DNA of 64,000 nt, taken from contig NZ_VOQR01000001.1 of the NCBI RefSeq assembly GCF_007995065.1, positions 2,731,001-2,795,000 on the forward strand, given 5' to 3'. The stretch is from Sphingomonas ginsenosidivorax. Lineage in GTDB: Bacteria; Pseudomonadota; Alphaproteobacteria; Sphingomonadales; Sphingomonadaceae. A program made the position numbers and the translations under genes. Below the pieces are notes generated by a model. That model saw only the letters and a program-made list of their open reading frames with translations. It made no database searches and was not told the origin of the DNA. Below, piece by piece: positions 48,662 through 57,639 of this stretch (the first letter of the stretch is position 1; every line of letters starts with the position of its first letter).

Positions 48662-49708
48662 ATGCATGGATGGATCATTCTCGACAAGCCGCCGGGGCTT
48701 GGGTCAACGCAGGGCGTGTCGGCGGTAAAGCGCGCGCTACGCACCGGGGAGTACGGCAAGTTCAAGGTCGGGCATGGGGGCACGCTCGATCCGCTCGCGA
48801 CCGGCGTGCTGCCGATCGCGGTGGGCGAGGCGACCAAGCTCGCGGGGCGGATGCTCGACAGCGACAAGGTGTATGATTTCACGGTGATGTTCGGGGTGCA
48901 GACCGATACGCTCGATGCCGAGGGCGTGCCGGTCGCGACCTCCGATGTGCGGCCGACGCTGGCCGCGGTCGAGGCGGTGCTGGGGCGGTTTACGGGGCCG
49001 ATTTCGCAGGTACCGCCGGCGTATTCCGCGCTCAAGGTGAATGGGGAGCGGGCGTATGATCTCGCCCGCGCCGGGGAAGAAGTGGTGCTGGCGGGCCGGA
49101 GCGTGACGGTTCATGCGCTCACCGTCGTACACCCCCCCCTCCCCACCCGTCATCCCAGCGAAGGCTGGGATCTCCCTGAGGAGGGCGCGCGGCCGCCACG
49201 GGGAGACCCCAGCCTTCGCTGGGGTGACGAAAGTGTCGCGGGTCACGAGGGTGTGGCGGGTGACGTGGGCGAAGTAAGTGACGCGGGCATGGCGGACGAC
49301 GCGCTGGAAGAGGTCACCCTCACCGCCCACGTCTCCAAGGGGACCTATATCCGCAGCCTCGCGCGCGACATCGCCTTGGCGCTCGGCACGGTCGGCCACG
49401 TCACCATGTTGCGGCGGACCAAGGCCGGTCCGTTCGGGCTCGAAAACGCGATATCGCTGGACAAACTGGCCGAACTCGGGCAGGCGCGCGCCCTAGATGA
49501 CATACTTCTGCCCTTGAGGGTGGCGCTGGACGACATCCCGGCTCTCTCCCTCACTCCCGATCAGGCAGGAGCGCTCCGACAGGGGCGCGTCTTGGTCGGG
49601 ATCGCCGCAGACGATGGCCAATATTTCGCCGAACTGGACCTGGTCCCGGTCGCGCTGGTGGAGGTCGAGGACGGCAACGTCCGCATCGTGCGCGGTTTCA
49701 ATCTGTGA
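48662..49708 (+). CDS. truB: tRNA pseudouridine-55 synthase, carrying an in-frame repeat insertion
   Basis: 348 aa. The catalytic motif [14 protein letters not shown] places the nucleophile Asp at residue 43, and [20 protein letters not shown] (about residues 117-136), [20 protein letters not shown] (about 223-242) and a short C-terminal domain complete the fold. It makes Psi55 in the T loop of tRNAs. Between about residues 157 and 214 lies an extra segment of about 58 residues absent from the family, of which residues 163-189 are the translated family B repeat. All catalytic parts flank it intact, so the enzyme is probably active. Confidence 0.93.
   Translation: MHGWIILDKPPGLGSTQGVSAVKRALRTGEYGKFKVGHGGTLDPLATGVLPIAVGEATKLAGRMLDSDKVYDFTVMFGVQTDTLDAEGVPVATSDVRPTLAAVEAVLGRFTGPISQVPPAYSALKVNGERAYDLARAGEEVVLAGRSVTVHALTVVHPPLPTRHPSEGWDLPEEGARPPRGDPSLRWGDESVAGHEGVAGDVGEVSDAGMADDALEEVTLTAHVSKGTYIRSLARDIALALGTVGHVTMLRRTKAGPFGLENAISLDKLAELGQARALDDILLPLRVALDDIPALSLTPDQAGALRQGRVLVGIAADDGQYFAELDLVPVALVEVEDGNVRIVRGFNL
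49149..49228. repeat. Family B-type REP palindrome translated in frame inside truB
   Basis: GTCATCCCAGCGAAGGCTGGGATCTCC and the inverse GGAGACCCCAGCCTTCGCTGGGGTGAC around a GC-rich centre. No stop codon arises in the truB frame, which reads [18 protein letters not shown] followed by [10 protein letters not shown]. The next 40 bases (GTGACG-like and GTGGCGGGTGACG units) look like decayed repeat sequence. Confidence 0.85.
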
Positions 49709-49727
49709 TGTCGAGGACGAAGAATTC

Positions 49728-49997
49728 ATGACGATTACCGCAGAACGCAAGACCGAGCTGGTCAAGATCCACGCACGCGCCGAGGGCGACACGGGTTCGC
49801 CCGAGGTCCAGGTCGCGATCTTGACCGAGCGGATCAAGAACCTGACCGAGCACTTCAAGGGCCACAAGAAGGACAACCACTCGCGTCGTGGCCTTCTCAT
49901 GATGGTCAACAAGCGCCGGTCGCTGCTGGATTATCTCCGTCACAAGGACGGCCAGCGGTACCTGGACCTGATTGCGAAGCTCGGCCTTCGCAAGTAA
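49728..49997 (+). CDS. rpsO: 30S ribosomal protein S15
   Basis: 89 aa, the exact family length, from ATG 49728 ([20 protein letters not shown]) with GAGGA 10 bases upstream. Family blocks include the [17 protein letters not shown] stretch, [19 protein letters not shown] and the C-terminal [13 protein letters not shown]15 binds the central domain of 16S rRNA. In many bacteria it precedes pnp as here, and a strong terminator separates them. Confidence 0.98.
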   Translation: MTITAERKTELVKIHARAEGDTGSPEVQVAILTERIKNLTEHFKGHKKDNHSRRGLLMMVNKRRSLLDYLRHKDGQRYLDLIAKLGLRK

Positions 49998-50001
49998 TCC
50001 G

Positions 50002-50036
50002 AAAGGGCGGCCGAAAGGTCGCCCTTTTTCCTTTTT
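50002..50036 (+). terminator. Intrinsic terminator after rpsO
   Basis: AAAGGGCGGCC (50002-50012), GAAA tetraloop (50013-50016) and GGTCGCCCTTT (50017-50027) form an 11-bp stem (one G.U), then a T-rich tail (TTC CTTTTTC). It lies 5 bases past the rpsO stop. Confidence 0.88.
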
Positions 50037-50037
50037 C

Positions 50038-50118
50038 GTCATCCTGAACCCGGTTCAGGATCCAACTCTCCGCCGGAGGACCATCGTTCGGTGGATGCTG
50101 AAACAAGTTCAGCATGAC
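50038..50118. repeat. REP-like palindrome, family A, between rpsO and pnp
   Basis: GTCATCCTGAACCCGGTTCAGGATCCA and GGTGGATGCTGAAACAAGTTCAGCATGAC. The 130 bases that follow up to pnp are probably its leader (possible GGGACATAATAGTCCC hairpin at about 50159-50174), as pnp leaders are commonly autoregulated, but no specific site is asserted. Confidence 0.78.
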
Positions 50119-50247
50119 GGAGGACCGGGATCACCGGCAATTCGGCCGAATGATCCAAGGGACATAATAGTCCCGCAACCGCGCGAGCCGGCTTAGCTCG
50201 CAGATAGGCCCCGGTCGGCATCTGGCCGCCGGAGTGAAGGAAACACA

Positions 50248-52653
50248 ATGTTCGATACCAAGACCGTAAGCGCCCAGTGGGGCGGCAAGACGCTGACGCT
50301 CGAGACGGGCCGCGTTGCCCGCCAGGCCAATGGCGCCGTGCTCGCAACGCTCGGCGAGACCGTGGTCCTGTGCGCCGTCACGGCCGCACGCACCGTCAAG
50401 GAAGGGCAGGATTTCTTCCCGCTCACCGTCCATTACCAGGAGAAGTTCTCCGCGAGCGGCCGCATCCCCGGCGGCTTCTTCAAGCGCGAGCGCGGCGCGA
50501 CCGAGAAGGAGACGCTGACCAGCCGTCTCATCGATCGCCCGATCCGTCCGCTGTTCCCGGAAGGGTTCTACAACGAGATCAACGTGATCTGCCAGGTTCT
50601 CAGCTATGACGGCGAGAACGAGCCCGACGTCCTCGCGATGGTCGCGGCATCGGCCGCGCTGACGATCTCGGGCGTGCCGTTCATGGGCCCGATCGGCGCG
50701 GCGCGCGTCGGTTACGTCGATGGCGAATACATCCTCAACCCGACCGCCGAAGTCGCCAAGACCGGCGATCTCGACCTGGTCGTCGCCGCCACCGGCAACG
50801 CCGTGATGATGGTCGAGTCCGAAGCCAAGGAGCTCTCGGAAGAGGTCATGCTCGGCGCAGTGCAGTTCGCGCACAAGGCGTGCCGCGAAGCCGCCAACCT
50901 GATCATCGACCTGGCCGAGAAGGCTGCCAAGGAGCCTTGGGAGATGGCCGAGCAGGCAGATATCTCGACCGCCAAGGACAAGCTGAAGAAGCTGATCGGC
51001 AAGGACATCGCGGCCGCCTACAAGGTGACCGACAAGTCCAAGCGTTCGGACCTGCTGAACGCCGCGCGCGCCAAGGGCAAGACCGCCTTTGCCGACGCGA
51101 CCCCGCAGGACCAGATGGCTGCCGGCAAGCTGATGAAGAAGCTGGAGGCGGAGATCGTCCGCGGCGCCATCCTCAAGGACGGCACCCGTATCGACGGCCG
51201 CACCACCACGCAGATTCGTCCGATCGAGGCGATGGTGCACTTCCTGCCGCGCACGCACGGGTCTGCGCTGTTCACGCGCGGCGAGACGCAGTCGATCTGC
51301 ACCACCACGCTCGGCACGCGCGACGCAGAGCAGATGATCGACGGCCTGAACGGGCTTTCGTACGAAAACTTCATGCTGCACTACAACTTCCCGCCCTACT
51401 CGGTCGGTGAAGTCGGTCGCTTCGGTGCGCCGGGTCGTCGCGAAGTCGGCCACGGCAAGCTCGCCTGGCGCGCGCTGCACCCGGTGCTGCCGTCGAAGGA
51501 CGAGTTCCCCTACACGATCCGCGTCCTGTCGGACATCACGGAGAGCAACGGCTCGTCGTCGATGGCGACGGTCTGCGGCGGTTCGCTGTCGATGATGGAT
51601 GCGGGCGTTCCGCTGAAGCGTCCGGTCTCGGGCATCGCGATGGGCCTGATCCTCGAGGGCAAGAACTTCGCGGTCCTGTCGGACATCCTGGGCGACGAGG
51701 ATCACCTCGGCGACATGGACTTCAAGGTCGCCGGCACGTCCGAGGGCATCACCACAATGCAGATGGACATCAAGATCGCCGGCATCACCGAGGAGATCAT
51801 GGGCAAGGCGCTGGCACAGGCCAAGGAAGGCCGCGCGCATATCCTTGGCGAGATGGCCAAGGCGCTCGACCACACCCGTGAGGAACTCTCGAGCCACGCA
51901 CCGCGCATCGAGAGCTTCACGATCGACAAGTCGAAGATCCGCGAAGTCATCGGCACCGGCGGCAAGGTCATCCGCGAGATCGTCGCGACGACCGGCGCCA
52001 AGGTCGACATCGACGACGAGGGCGTGATCAAGGTGTCGTCGTCCGACCCGACGCAGATCGAAGCCGCGATCAAGTGGATCAAGGGCCTCGTCGAGGAAGC
52101 CGAAGTCGGCAAGGTCTATGACGGCAAGGTCGTCAACCTGGTGGACTTCGGTGCGTTCGTGAACTTCATGGGTGGCAAGGACGGTCTCGTCCACGTGTCC
52201 GAAATCAAGAACGAGCGCGTCGAGAAGGTCAGCGATGCGCTGAGCGAAGGCCAGGAAGTCAAGGTCAAGGTCCTCGAAATCGATCCGCGCGGCAAGGTTC
52301 GCCTGTCGATGCGCGTCGTCGACCAGACGACCGGCGAAGAGCTGGAAGATACCCGCCCGGCGCGTGAGCCCCGTGAGGGTGGCGATCGTGGTCCGCGTGG
52401 GCCCCGTCGCGATGGCGATGGTGGCCGTGATGGCGGTGGTCGTGGTCCGCGCGGCGAAGGCGGCGGCGGTCGTGACGGGGGGGATCGCGGCTCGCGTGGT
52501 CCGCGTCGTGACGGCGATGGCGGCCGCGACGGCGGCGGCCGTGGCCCGCGTCGTGACGGCGGTTCGGGCGGCGAGCGCGCGCCCCGCGCCGAGGGCGGCG
52601 AGGGCAAGGCGCCCGAGTTCGCTCCGGCCTTCCTGACCGGCGATCGCGACTGA
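50248..52653 (+). CDS. pnp: Polyribonucleotide nucleotidyltransferase (PNPase) with Arg/Gly-rich tail
   Basis: 801 aa, longer than the usual about 700. Two RNase PH domains include [49 protein letters not shown] and a second [22 protein letters not shown] ([22 protein letters not shown], about residues 556-577) and S1 ([21 protein letters not shown], about 620-640) domains follow. The extra residues 695-801 are an Arg/Gly/Asp-rich tail ending [13 protein letters not shown]. It degrades RNA 3' to 5' by phosphorolysis. GAAGGAAA precedes the ATG. Confidence 0.96.
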   Translation: MFDTKTVSAQWGGKTLTLETGRVARQANGAVLATLGETVVLCAVTAARTVKEGQDFFPLTVHYQEKFSASGRIPGGFFKRERGATEKETLTSRLIDRPIRPLFPEGFYNEINVICQVLSYDGENEPDVLAMVAASAALTISGVPFMGPIGAARVGYVDGEYILNPTAEVAKTGDLDLVVAATGNAVMMVESEAKELSEEVMLGAVQFAHKACREAANLIIDLAEKAAKEPWEMAEQADISTAKDKLKKLIGKDIAAAYKVTDKSKRSDLLNAARAKGKTAFADATPQDQMAAGKLMKKLEAEIVRGAILKDGTRIDGRTTTQIRPIEAMVHFLPRTHGSALFTRGETQSICTTTLGTRDAEQMIDGLNGLSYENFMLHYNFPPYSVGEVGRFGAPGRREVGHGKLAWRALHPVLPSKDEFPYTIRVLSDITESNGSSSMATVCGGSLSMMDAGVPLKRPVSGIAMGLILEGKNFAVLSDILGDEDHLGDMDFKVAGTSEGITTMQMDIKIAGITEEIMGKALAQAKEGRAHILGEMAKALDHTREELSSHAPRIESFTIDKSKIREVIGTGGKVIREIVATTGAKVDIDDEGVIKVSSSDPTQIEAAIKWIKGLVEEAEVGKVYDGKVVNLVDFGAFVNFMGGKDGLVHVSEIKNERVEKVSDALSEGQEVKVKVLEIDPRGKVRLSMRVVDQTTGEELEDTRPAREPREGGDRGPRGPRRDGDGGRDGGGRGPRGEGGGGRDGGDRGSRGPRRDGDGGRDGGGRGPRRDGGSGGERAPRAEGGEGKAPEFAPAFLTGDRD

Positions 52654-52660
52654 TTGCCGC

Positions 52661-52686
52661 GTCGTCCCGGGTCCAGCCCGGGATGA
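52661..52686. repeat. Short family B half-palindrome after pnp
   Basis: GTCGTCCCGGGTCCAGCCCGGGATGAC matches one arm of family B (GTCATCCCGGG...CCCGGGATGAC) with its own hairpin only. Confidence 0.65.
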
Positions 52687-52701
52687 CGGAAACTGCGAAG
52701 C

Positions 52702-52732
52702 AAGGGGGGCTCGGGAAACCGGGCCCCTTTTT
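52702..52732 (+). terminator. Intrinsic terminator of pnp
   Basis: AAGGGGGGCTCGG - GAAA - CCGGGCCCCTTTT: a 13-bp stem (with G.U pairs) with a GAAA loop and a 5-T tail, 49 bases after the pnp stop. Confidence 0.85.
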
Positions 52733-52800
52733 GCGTCCGGGCCTGATCGAAGGCCGGAACGTTTACGCCGCGCTAACCTTCATCCCGCCATGGCTGGGTG

Positions 52801-53106
52801 ATGCCGTTACGCCTGCCCGCCCCGTCCCTGATCCTGCAGACCGGAGGGATCGGCCTCGGCCTCGCGGTCCTCGCCTTCGCCCCTCCGGCAACGGGTCGGA
52901 TGCTGCTCGTGCCGGTGACGGCGCGCGCAGACGCCGAACTCCTGCCGCTCGCGACCCGGTCGGGCAGCCTGCTGATCGGGCCGGGACCCCTGCCCCGCTC
53001 CTATGTCGTGATGGCCGATGCTCGGCTGGCGGCGGTAACCGCGGGCCACGCGATCGTCAGGCTGGCCGCGCCGTTCGCCGGTTGCGGGACGGCGGTCGGG
53101 CAATGA
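52801..53106 (+). CDS. Small signal-anchored protein coupled to a chemoreceptor gene
   Basis: 101 aa from ATG 52801. A hydrophobic N-terminal segment (about residues 10-30) and a following compact domain ([56 protein letters not shown]) suggest a periplasmic or membrane-anchored small protein. Its stop overlaps the chemoreceptor start by 4 nt (ATGA). I do not recognise it; a sensory accessory role is only suggested by the coupling. Confidence 0.55.
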   Translation: MPLRLPAPSLILQTGGIGLGLAVLAFAPPATGRMLLVPVTARADAELLPLATRSGSLLIGPGPLPRSYVVMADARLAAVTAGHAIVRLAAPFAGCGTAVGQ

Positions 53107-54629
53107 CCACCGAACTCGACCTCTTCCGTGCTCACGGCATGCGCATTCTCGTCGCCGCGGGCTGGGCCGCCACGCTCGGTCTCGGCATATTGGGACTGCT
53201 GCTCGGCGCCGATCACGTCGCGCTGGTCGTGGTCATGGCGGCGATCGCCAATGTCGCGCCGACCGTGATGGTCGTCCGGCGCCGTCAGGACGAGGCTGCA
53301 CGGCTGGTCACGGGCACGCTCGCGGCGGTGTACCCCGCGCTGGCAGTCTTCCTGCTCAAGGGCGATCCGTGGCAGATGGACGCGCACATGTATTTCTTCG
53401 TCGCGCTCGCCGCTCTGGTGGTGCTGTGCGACTGGCGTCCGATCGCGCTCGCGTCCGCGCTGATCGTCGTTCATCATCTGCTGATAGAAGCGGTGATGCC
53501 CGGATGGGTCTTCAACGGATCGGGCAATCTCGGCCGCGTCCTGCTTCACGGCGTCGCGGTCGGGTTGCAGCTCGCGGTGCTCGGCTATGTCACCGGGCAG
53601 CTCCACCAGTTGATGGTTCGCCAGCACGCCGCGCGCGTCGACAGCGAGCAACTGGCGGCCGATGCGCTCCGCGCCCGCGACGACCTGTCCGCCGCGATCG
53701 CGCAGACCGCGGCGGCCGAACGGCTCGCTGCGGCCGAACGCACGCAGCGCGAGCGGATCGAGCGCGAGGCCGAGGTGGGGAAGCGCGCGGACATGCTGGC
53801 CCTGGCCGAGGCGTTCCAGGCCTCCGTCGCCGACATCGTCCAGTCGGTGGGCGCGGCCTCGACCGAGCTCGACGGTTCCGCGCGGGCGCTCAACATGCTC
53901 GCCCAGGATGCGACGCGAAAGATCGGCGTCACCGCGGACACCGCGTCGCGATCGTCGCGCAACGCCGGCAACCTCGCCAGCCAGATCCGTGCGCTCAGCC
54001 AATCGGTCTCGTCGATCGCGGACAATGCCGAACAGCAGGCGCGGCTCGGCGTCGATGCCCGCGACACGTCGCTGTCGAGCCATGGCGCGGTGATGTCGCT
54101 CGCCGAACGCTCCGCGACGATCGCGACCTTCGCCAATTCGATCCAGCAGATCGCCGCGCGCACCAACCTGCTCGCGCTCAACGCGACGATCGAGGCGGCG
54201 CGCGCCGGCGAGGCGGGGCTCGGCTTCCGCGTCGTCGCCGGCGAAGTGAAGCAGCTTGCTGGCCAGGCGAAAGACGCGTCGAGCGAAATCCACACGCTGG
54301 CGAGCGCGGTCGAGAGCGGCGCGGCCCTCGCGTATCGCGCGCTCGCCGACATCACCGGGATGATCGGACTGCTCTCCAACGCCGCGGAGACGATCCGCAG
54401 CGAGGTGCGGCATCACCGCGATACCGCGAACGCGATCGAGACGACCGCGCAGGGCACGGCTGTCGGGATCGACCTAATCGCCGAAGAGATCCTCGGCGTC
54501 GCGCGCGTCGCGGGCAAGACCGCGACGCTCTCGAACGAGGTCTCGATGGCGGCGAGCGGATTGTCGGGCACCGCGCAGCGGCTTCAGGCGGCGACCGCCA
54601 GCTTCGTGGTGCAGCTCAAGGCTGCATGA
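53103..54629 (+). CDS. Methyl-accepting chemotaxis protein with a six-helix membrane input domain
   Basis: 508 aa from the ATG overlapping the previous stop. Six transmembrane helices span about residues 13-32, 37-58, 65-82, 93-109, 115-133 and 145-168, with almost no periplasmic loops. The input domain is therefore embedded in the membrane rather than a periplasmic sensor. A coiled linker (about 175-230) leads to the signalling domain, with the hairpin tip [19 protein letters not shown] (about residues 354-372) and [23 protein letters not shown]. It relays a signal to CheA/CheW. No HAMP domain is obvious, and no other che genes are adjacent, so it is an orphan. Confidence 0.9.
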   Translation: MTTELDLFRAHGMRILVAAGWAATLGLGILGLLLGADHVALVVVMAAIANVAPTVMVVRRRQDEAARLVTGTLAAVYPALAVFLLKGDPWQMDAHMYFFVALAALVVLCDWRPIALASALIVVHHLLIEAVMPGWVFNGSGNLGRVLLHGVAVGLQLAVLGYVTGQLHQLMVRQHAARVDSEQLAADALRARDDLSAAIAQTAAAERLAAAERTQRERIEREAEVGKRADMLALAEAFQASVADIVQSVGAASTELDGSARALNMLAQDATRKIGVTADTASRSSRNAGNLASQIRALSQSVSSIADNAEQQARLGVDARDTSLSSHGAVMSLAERSATIATFANSIQQIAARTNLLALNATIEAARAGEAGLGFRVVAGEVKQLAGQAKDASSEIHTLASAVESGAALAYRALADITGMIGLLSNAAETIRSEVRHHRDTANAIETTAQGTAVGIDLIAEEILGVARVAGKTATLSNEVSMAASGLSGTAQRLQAATASFVVQLKAA

Positions 54630-54743
54630 GGCAAAGCCCCCGCTGCCTGTTGCGCGGGGCGGAGAATCGAGACATAGTATTGCTGCCTCACCGTATGCGT
54701 ACGGGGCCGGTTTTAGCGTCTAATCCAACGCGGGGGCGGCAAG

Positions 54744-55463
54744 ATGGCGACCAGATCGGAACGAGCGGACCTTTTCGCCAGCGAACGGCGGTTCTTTCTT
54801 GTCATGGCGCTCGCGATCGCGGGCACGGTCATCTTCGGATTCGGCCTGGACTTCTGGCGCTTCGACGGGCTGTTCTTTTCGTTGCCGTTCCATGTGCATC
54901 TGCACGGCGCGGTCTTCACCGCCTGGATCCTGTTCTACGTGCTGCAGAACTGGCTGGTCGCGAGCGGATCGGTCGCGCTGCACCGCCGGATCGGCGTGCT
55001 GGGCGGGGTCGTGGCGGCCATGATGGTCGTGCTCGGCATCACGACGACCGTATGGGCGATCGAGATGCACCGCGTGCCGCCGTTCTTTTCCCCCGGCCTG
55101 TTCCTCGCGCTCGACGTGCTGGGTATCCTCGGCTTCGGGGTGCTGACGGCCTGGGCGATCGCCCTTCGTCGCCAGGCCGACTGGCACAAGAGGCTGATGC
55201 TGTGCGGGACGGTGCTGGTCATGTCCCCCGCGCTCGGCCGCATCCTGCCGATGCCGCTGCTGGGCCCGTTCGGCCCGCTCGCGGTGTTCGTCGCGATGTC
55301 GGTCTATGTGCTGGTCGGGATGGCATATGACATCAGACGCCGCGGTCGCGTCCATCCGGCCTATTGGTGGGGCGGCGGTGTTCTGGTGGTGACGCAGGTG
55401 CTGGTTGGGCCGGTCGGGTTCAGCGCGCCCGTGCTGCGGTTGGCAGAACAGCTTGCGGCCTGA
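54744..55463 (+). CDS. Seven-helix membrane protein of unknown function
   Basis: 239 aa from MATRSERADLFASERRF. About seven transmembrane helices. Conserved-looking residues are FHVHLHGAVFTAWILFY (His pair, about residues 51-55), LHRRIGVLGGVVAAMMVVLG and DWHKRLMLCGTVLVM, which recall heme-binding membrane cytochromes of b561 type. This is resemblance only. The 114 bases upstream hold a GC hairpin (CCCCCGC...GCGGGG) after the chemoreceptor gene, and the gene ends 2 bases before the tmRNA gene on the other strand. Confidence 0.6.
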   Translation: MATRSERADLFASERRFFLVMALAIAGTVIFGFGLDFWRFDGLFFSLPFHVHLHGAVFTAWILFYVLQNWLVASGSVALHRRIGVLGGVVAAMMVVLGITTTVWAIEMHRVPPFFSPGLFLALDVLGILGFGVLTAWAIALRRQADWHKRLMLCGTVLVMSPALGRILPMPLLGPFGPLAVFVAMSVYVLVGMAYDIRRRGRVHPAYWWGGGVLVVTQVLVGPVGFSAPVLRLAEQLAA

Positions 55464-55465
55464 GT

Positions 55466-55806
55466 GGGGAGCTTCTGTTGCTCGGTGCTCCCCGTACCGC
55501 CGGTGTCCACTTCTGTTGCCCGGTGTGGCCCGAACCGCGCTTTCGTCCGTATAACTTAGGTCGTTAGACCGTCAGTTATGCGGCAATTGCGAGTGCTTCG
55601 TTATCGTTGGCACTTGTGTATGGGCCGTTGCGGTGGTCCCATTCCGAGCGAAACATAGCGTCGTTGAACACACGTCGATCCTAGTTCGACCCCGTCATCG
55701 TCCCTCTTTGCAAAGGGGCGGTGGTGGAGTCGCCGGGTACTGCCCCCGGGTCCGCTGTGTCTATGACACGCCACGGTTTATCGCCATAGCCGGCAGGAGA
55801 AAATTC
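55466..55806 (-). ncRNA. ssrA: tmRNA, circularly permuted two-piece alphaproteobacterial type
   Basis: The acceptor piece ends in CCA at 55722-55724, with stem CGACTCC (55726-55732) that pairs with GGGGTCG, the first bases of the coding piece (55687-55693, followed by the tmRNA signature GGATCGAC). The two pieces are separated by a 28-base intervening loop (55694-55721). The tag frame GCC AAC GAT AAC GAA GCA CTC GCA ATT GCC GCA TAA (55611 down to 55576) encodes ANDNEALAIAA. Downstream pseudoknots include GGGGAGCACCGAGC...GCTCCCC to 55466. It rescues stalled ribosomes with SmpB. The 5' end of the acceptor piece (about 55806) is approximate. Confidence 0.92.
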
Positions 55807-55894
55807 CCCCATCGGCCCGACCGATATAGGGACGATGCGGCGCCATGGAAAGCCCGCCTTTCGCTTGCCATAAAGACTGTGCATAGCGCCCATC

Positions 55895-56326
55895 ATGTTG
55901 ACGCAGCGATCCCGTTACGCGCTTCGCGCGATGATCTTCCTGGGCGGTGCGCCGGCTGGAAGCCCCCCGATCCCGATGACGCGGATCGCCGCCGAAGCGA
56001 ACGTGCCGCGCAAGTTCCTCGAACTGATCCTGGCCGACCTGCGCGAGGCCGGGTTCCTCCACAGCCACCGCGGCAAGATGGGCGGATACTGCCTGTCGCG
56101 GCCGCGCCACCTGATCTCGCTCGGCGAGATCATCCGCGTGATCGAGGGGCCGCTGGCGCTGGTGCCGTGCGTCAGCCGGACCGCCTATCGCGCCTGTGGC
56201 GACTGCAAGAGCGAAGCCGATTGCGCGATCCGCCACGCGATGATGCGCGTCCGCGACGAGACCGCGCGGATCCTGGACGGGACCAGCCTGGCGGACGCCA
56301 ACGCCGACGAGCTGGTCGCGGCGTAG
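55895..56326 (+). CDS. Rrf2 family transcriptional regulator
   Basis: 143 aa from MLTQRSRYALRAMIFLG. The N-terminal winged HTH (about residues 4-60; ARKFLELIL-type recognition region VPRKFLELILADLREAG, then RGKMGGYCLSRP) is the Rrf2 signature. Cys at VPCVSRTAYRACGDCKSEADCAIR (about residues 89-112) give the C-x8-C/C-x5-C spacing that binds an Fe-S cluster in IscR-type members. It may sense iron-sulfur status, NO or redox. No isc/suf operon follows, so its targets are unknown. It is divergent from the tmRNA gene, which starts about 90 bases away. Confidence 0.88.
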   Translation: MLTQRSRYALRAMIFLGGAPAGSPPIPMTRIAAEANVPRKFLELILADLREAGFLHSHRGKMGGYCLSRPRHLISLGEIIRVIEGPLALVPCVSRTAYRACGDCKSEADCAIRHAMMRVRDETARILDGTSLADANADELVAA

Positions 56327-56329
56327 CTG

Positions 56330-56456
56330 ATCCTCCCCCGCTAGGGGGAGGTGGCGCGCGCTAGCGCGACGGAGGGGGCGGGCACGAAACGCGGGTTACT
56401 CTTTCCGCCCCCTCCGTCAGCCTTCGGCTGCCACCTCCCCCTGCCGGGGGGAGGAT
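56330..56456. repeat. Long palindromic repeat, family D, second copy
   Basis: ATCCTCCCCCGCTAGGGGGAGGTGGCG to the inverse TGCCACCTCCCCCTGCCGGGGGGAGGAT, with inner CCTCCGTCAG and CGACGGAGGG arms, as at 8863-8985. It starts 4 bases after the Rrf2 stop and touches the mscL stop at its other end. Confidence 0.8.
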
Positions 56457-56926
56457 TAGACATTATCCCGCGCCTTCAGCTCGTCGCGGATCTCGCGGAG
56501 CAGCGCGATCTCGACCGGCTCGGGTGCGGGCGGAGTTGCGATCTCTTCCTCGCGGCGCAGGCGGGCGGCCTCGCGCTCGATCAGTGCGGAGGCACGGTTC
56601 ACGACGCGCAGGATCATGAAGATGATAAACGCGACGATCAGGAAATTGACGAGCTGCGTCACGAACGCGCCGTATCCGACCAGCGGCACGCCCGCCTTCT
56701 TGAGCGCGACGTAATCGGTCGACCCGCGCAGTGCCTCGGGGATCGGACCCATCACCAGGAAATAGCTGGAAAAATCGAGCCCGCCGAAAATCTTGCCGAT
56801 GATCGGCATCAGGATGTCGTCGGTCAGCGAACTGACGATCTTGCTGAACGCCGCGCCGATGATCACCGCGACCGCGAGATCGAGCACGTTGCCGCGCATG
56901 ATGAACGCCTTGAATTCCTTGAGCAC
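56456..56926 (-). CDS. mscL: Large-conductance mechanosensitive channel
   Basis: 156 aa from a GTG (MLKEFKAFIMRGNVLDLAVAV). The first helix FIMRGNVLDLAVAVIIGAAFSKIVSSL and the second VTQLVNFLIVAFIIFMILRVV are typical, with a short periplasmic loop between. The C-terminal helical bundle EIALLREIRDELKA is present. The pentamer opens under membrane tension to release osmolytes. The gene stands alone. Confidence 0.97.
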   Translation of the reverse strand: MLKEFKAFIMRGNVLDLAVAVIIGAAFSKIVSSLTDDILMPIIGKIFGGLDFSSYFLVMGPIPEALRGSTDYVALKKAGVPLVGYGAFVTQLVNFLIVAFIIFMILRVVNRASALIEREAARLRREEEIATPPAPEPVEIALLREIRDELKARDNV

Positions 56927-57031
56927 GCCTGCCCCCTTCGTCGTTTCGCCCCGATGCTACCCACCGATTTCGGTTTCGCCAAGCCGTGCCGCCGTCCTAT
57001 GGTGGCGGCACCGGCAGTCTGGAGAGCCCCA

Positions 57032-57634
57032 ATGCACAAGTCCCTGGTCCGCGTGAGCACCGTGTTGGCGGCAACGACGATGCTCGCCGGTTGCGGCATC
57101 AACAGCATCCCGACGCAGGAAGAGGCCGCCAAGGCGCGCTGGGCCGACGTGCAGAACGAGTATCAGCGCCGCAGCGACCTGATCCCCAACCTGGTCGCCA
57201 CCGTGAAGGGCTATGCCGCGCAGGAGAGCAAGGTGCTGATCAGCGTCAGCGAGGCGCGCGCCCGCGCCGGCTCGGTCCGGCTCAGCGGCGACGACCTGAC
57301 CGATCCGGCCAAGGTGCAGAACTATGCCAACGCGCAGAACGGCCTCACCGTCGCGCTCAGCCAGCTGCGGCCGCTGCAGGAACAATATCCGGACCTGAAG
57401 TCGAACGCGAACTTCCTCGCGCTGCAGAGCCAGCTCGAGGGGACCGAGAACCGCATCACGATCGCGCGGCGCGATTACAACGGCGCGGTGCAGAGCTACA
57501 ACACGACGATCCGCACCTTCCCCGCCGCGGTCGGCGCGAAGATCTTCTACGGCGCCAAGCCGATGGTACCGTTCCAGGCGACCACCCCGGGCGCCGAGAC
57601 CGCACCCAGCGTCAGCTTCGGCAACGCGAGCTGA
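57032..57634 (+). CDS. lemA: LemA family lipoprotein
   Basis: 200 aa from ATG 57032; GGAGAG is 5 bases upstream. The lipoprotein signal ends in MLAGC (Cys at about residue 21). The LemA helical domain has RWADVQNEYQRRSDLIPNLVATVKGYAAQESKV (about residues 36-68) and RITIARRDYNGAVQSYNTTIRTFPA near the end. The family's role is unclear but usually lies next to TPM-domain genes, as here (6 bases to the next). It is probably outer-leaflet or inner-membrane anchored in the periplasm. Confidence 0.93.
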   Translation: MHKSLVRVSTVLAATTMLAGCGINSIPTQEEAAKARWADVQNEYQRRSDLIPNLVATVKGYAAQESKVLISVSEARARAGSVRLSGDDLTDPAKVQNYANAQNGLTVALSQLRPLQEQYPDLKSNANFLALQSQLEGTENRITIARRDYNGAVQSYNTTIRTFPAAVGAKIFYGAKPMVPFQATTPGAETAPSVSFGNAS

Positions 57635-57639
57635 CCCAT

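Noticed and set aside
55561..56364. Protein-coding frames across the 55.5-56.3 kb stretch
   Set aside because: They overlap the tmRNA and the Rrf2 gene in other frames; no family resemblance. The short ANDNEALAIAA frame is a tmRNA tag, not a free gene.
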